From: Labrys sedimenti
Lineage (GTDB): Bacteria; Pseudomonadota; Alphaproteobacteria; Rhizobiales; Labraceae
Length of the DNA: 64,000 nucleotides
Assembly (NCBI RefSeq): GCF_034424805.1
Contig: NZ_JAXOUF010000001.1
Span: 310,001 to 374,000, forward strand
Direction of reading: 5' to 3'
The stretch's first letter is position 1. The number at the start of each line of letters is the position of its first letter. The position numbers and the translations under genes were made by a program. Shown piece by piece: positions 62,040 through 64,000 of the stretch. The notes beneath the pieces were generated by a model that made no database searches, was not told the origin of the DNA, and saw only the letters and a list, made by a program, of their open reading frames with translations.

Positions 62040-63449
62040 TCAGATCCGCGAATAGAGGCTCTCGGCGTGCTCGTGCTCGTTCAGCACCAGCTTGTGCTCG
62101 GCGGGGGGATGGGCCCGCTGTCCGCAGTCGAGGCGCGGGCAGATGCGGCAGCCGACGCCGATCGCTACGGCCTGGGCGGAATTGGAAACATCCATGCCGT
62201 CGGAATAGACCATCTCGGCGGCATGCGAGATGTGGCAGCCGAGGCCGATCGAGAGATGGCGCCGGGGCGCATTGTGGCGATGGCCGCCCTTTGTCAACGA
62301 CTTTGCAATGCAGAAATAGCGCGTGCCTTCCGGCATCTGGCTGATCTGGATGTTGATCTGTCCCGGCAGCAGGAAGGCGGCATAGACGTTCCAGCGCGGG
62401 CAGGCACCGGAATGGCGCGGAATGTGGATGCCCGAGAGCGAGAAGCGCTTGGAGATGTTGCCTGCGATGTCGGTGCGGATCAGGTGCAGCGGGATGCCGC
62501 TGTTGCCGGGGCGCTGCAGCGTGGTCATGCGATGGCAGACCTGCTCGAAGCTGGTCTTGAAGCGCCGGGCGATCCTGTCGATGTCGTAGCGCGTCTCCCG
62601 GCAGGCGGCGAGGAAGGGCTGATACGGCATGATCACGGCGCCGGCGAAATAGGCGGCGAGGGCATGGCGGGCCAGGGCCGGTGCATCGGCCGGCAAGGCG
62701 CTCTCGGTGATGAGATGCTCGATCTCGCGCGAGGCGGCGAGCAGGCCCAGGCGGTGGGCGGCCGTGAAGGTGGCGCTTTCGGGCGAGAGCACGTCCGCCG
62801 TCTCGAAGGTCTCCTCGTCGCGGCCGAGGCGCCCGGCAAGGCCTTGGGGCAGGGGAGCGAGCCGCCAATGCACGCCGAATACGTTGGAGAGGTAGAGTTT
62901 GAGGCCGGGCTCGAAGGAATCGGAGAGATTGTCGATCTCGCCGCGAATGCGTTCGGCCTGGGCCTCCAGACCCGGGAAATAGTTGGCATTGGCCTGCAGG
63001 AAGTCCGAAACCGCATCGGTGGCGACGTGATAGCCAGCCTCCTGCGCCGAGGTTGCGCCTTGATTGCTGTTGCGCAGCGAGCGGAAGCGATCGAACAGAT
63101 GCACGATGGCCCGGCCGATCTGCGGGTTGGAACTGGCGAGATCGCGGACATCTTGGTTGGTGACGTCGCTGTCGGCGAAGAGGTCGTCGCCGAACAGCTC
63201 CATCAGGTCGCCGGCCAGGCGCGAATCGTCGTTCTCGGCGAGTTCGGTGGCGTCGACACCGAAATAGCTCGCCGTCTTCAACAGCAGCGGCACCGTCATG
63301 CGCCGGCGATTGTGCTCGATCAGGTTGAGATAGCTCGCCGAAATGCCGAGCGAGCTGGCGAGCTGCGCCTGCGAAATCCGGCTCTGCCGGCGCAGCCGCT
63401 GAATCTTGCCGCCGATGCGCGGATCGGCCTCTTGCATGGCGCTTGTCAT
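62040..63449 (-). CDS. Short-chain fatty acyl transcriptional regulator (ScfR/RamB-like)
   Basis: 469 residues. N-terminal XRE helix-turn-helix (about 14-70: RISQAQLASSLGISASYLNL), a central ImmA/IrrE-like segment (about 150-280), then the ScfR-type C-terminal domain with Cys-rich motifs (ACPRWNVYAAFL, GLGCHISHA, GVGCRICPRLDCGQR). Relatives RamB and PrpR-like proteins govern acetate/propionate and glyoxylate-cycle genes. An inverted repeat directly upstream is a likely autoregulatory site. The divergent partner genes are a small protein and a truncated gene. Confidence 0.9.
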   Translation of the reverse strand: MTSAMQEADPRIGGKIQRLRRQSRISQAQLASSLGISASYLNLIEHNRRRMTVPLLLKTASYFGVDATELAENDDSRLAGDLMELFGDDLFADSDVTNQDVRDLASSNPQIGRAIVHLFDRFRSLRNSNQGATSAQEAGYHVATDAVSDFLQANANYFPGLEAQAERIRGEIDNLSDSFEPGLKLYLSNVFGVHWRLAPLPQGLAGRLGRDEETFETADVLSPESATFTAAHRLGLLAASREIEHLITESALPADAPALARHALAAYFAGAVIMPYQPFLAACRETRYDIDRIARRFKTSFEQVCHRMTTLQRPGNSGIPLHLIRTDIAGNISKRFSLSGIHIPRHSGACPRWNVYAAFLLPGQINIQISQMPEGTRYFCIAKSLTKGGHRHNAPRRHLSIGLGCHISHAAEMVYSDGMDVSNSAQAVAIGVGCRICPRLDCGQRAHPPAEHKLVLNEHEHAESLYSRI

Positions 63450-63466
63450 CGTTCGTCCCTGGTCCC

Positions 63467-63503
63467 GTAATGTTGTAAATATTTACACGATTTACAACAT
63501 TAC
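63467..63503. promoter_or_regulatory. Perfect 14-bp inverted repeat, likely operator of the ScfR-type gene
   Basis: GTAATGTTGTAAAT (63467-63480) and ATTTACAACATTAC (63490-63503), 9-bp spacer; the internal GTAAATATTTAC (63475-63486) is itself a palindrome. It begins 17 bp before the regulator start codon and lies in the divergent promoter. Confidence 0.65.
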
Positions 63504-63621
63504 AAAATTTTCTTTACAGCGCTTTTCCGGTTGACGCCCCGGAATTGCGATACGTCTTGCTTTATTGCGCCGCGGTGTCAATCATTGACTTAACACGAAA
63601 CGCGGCACGGAGGAATGCGTT

Positions 63622-63855
63622 ATGGACCAGATGCGCCAGAGCAACGAACACGACGAATTCATCACCATCATCGGCGCCAGCATGGCCGAGATCAACGCCG
63701 AGTACCACGCCCAGGGCCTGGCGGATCGGGACTTCTCGATCGTGCACAAGATCGGCCGGCATCGCTTCACCCGCGTGGGCGGCGGCGCTTCCGAACACAT
63801 GTTCGACGGCCAGTCGATGATCGCCGCCACCTTCACCCGCACCCGGCGCAATTGA
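63622..63855 (+). CDS. Small conserved-looking hypothetical protein
   Basis: 77 residues from the ATG at 63622, nine bases after cggagga. Composition: acidic helical N-half (NEHDEFITIIGASMAEINAEY) and a basic beta-like C-half (RHRFTRVGGG and the FTRTRRN end). No family recognised. It is the first gene divergent from the ScfR regulator and may be under its control. Confidence 0.65.
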   Translation: MDQMRQSNEHDEFITIIGASMAEINAEYHAQGLADRDFSIVHKIGRHRFTRVGGGASEHMFDGQSMIAATFTRTRRN

Positions 63856-63861
63856 CTTTGT

Positions 63862-63890
63862 TTCACCCTTCCCTGGAGGGGGAGGGTGAA
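63862..63890. terminator. Terminator-like hairpin
   Basis: TTCACCCT (63862-63869) pairs with AGGGTGAA (63883-63890), and the adjoining CCC/GGG add partial pairing. It follows the small gene's stop by 6 bp; no T-tract. Confidence 0.4.
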
Positions 63891-63942
63891 GAGCACTTCC
63901 GCCGTCAATTTCTTTACACGTCTCCACGTTAGGAACTTTGTG

Positions 63943-64000
63943 ATGCTCGATACCCAGAAGAACCGTCCCGCCGAGTCCTTCCCCGCCCCGGAATGGGCGC
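63943..64000 (+). CDS. Start of a gene cut by the window edge
   Basis: The first 19 codons (MLDTQKNRPAESFPAPEWA) after an aggaac ribosome site. Too short to identify. Its place beside the ScfR-type regulator suggests a short-chain acyl or glyoxylate-pathway gene, which is only a guess. Confidence 0.4.
   Translation, partial: MLDTQKNRPAESFPAPEWA

Overview
The window is high-GC, densely coded chromosomal DNA with many 4-bp stop/start overlaps. It looks alphaproteobacterial, most likely order Hyphomicrobiales (Rhizobiales). Pointers are an EipB (DUF1849) envelope protein, a clpS-clpA pair with alphaproteobacterial sequence features, an AapJQMP-type general amino-acid ABC transporter, a ScfR/RamB-type short-chain fatty-acid regulator, a DUF3422 protein, and palindromic repeats typical of rhizobia. 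The genus is not certain (Labrys- or Kaistia-like would fit). No rRNA, CRISPR, insertion sequence or prophage was seen. One tRNA (Lys-CTT) is present.

Layout. 0-6 kb: J-domain protein, D-Ala-D-Ala carboxypeptidase with SPOR domain, clpS-clpA. 6-11 kb: small membrane protein, a three-gene operon containing a MotA/TolQ/ExbB-type channel subunit, and a NarL-type two-component pair. 11-16 kb: DeoR regulator divergent from a large autotransporter whose passenger is an endonuclease/exonuclease/phosphatase-fold enzyme. 16-22 kb: TetR (CecR-like) regulator with a YbhGFSR-type exporter. 22-29.3 kb: enolase-superfamily enzyme, then a polyamine-type ABC importer split over two divergent transcripts together with a P1-family aminopeptidase and an RpiR regulator. 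29.4-35 kb: parE, eipB, and a PAP2 / GT2 / LpxB-N-like lipid-modification operon. 35-44.8 kb: cystathionine beta-lyase and the aap operon with three tandem substrate-binding genes, then proline iminopeptidase. 44.8-51.6 kb: galE, DUF3422, small membrane or exported proteins, three related hairpin/T-tract units that look like small RNAs, a JmjC/cupin-type oxygenase, tRNA-Lys. 51.8-64 kb: an orphan molybdenum hydroxylase large subunit, VOC and AraC genes, XRE-cupin regulator, an SDR plus QueA-like pair, dinB, TetR plus flavin monooxygenase, and a ScfR-type regulator divergent from a small protein and a gene cut by the window edge.

Themes. The region is rich in importers, each with a local regulator, and several intergenic inverted repeats lie where autoregulatory operators would be expected. 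The most unusual items are: (1) the TolQ-like / single-TM / small membrane protein operon at 6.6-8.6 kb; (2) the surface-displayed EEP-fold enzyme; (3) the repeated sRNA-like units at 48.3-49.9 kb; (4) the SDR + QueA-like operon; (5) a 36-nt poly-C tract interrupting what would otherwise be a perfect 24-bp hairpin upstream of parE, which may be a sequencing artefact; (6) the triplicated amino-acid binding protein genes.
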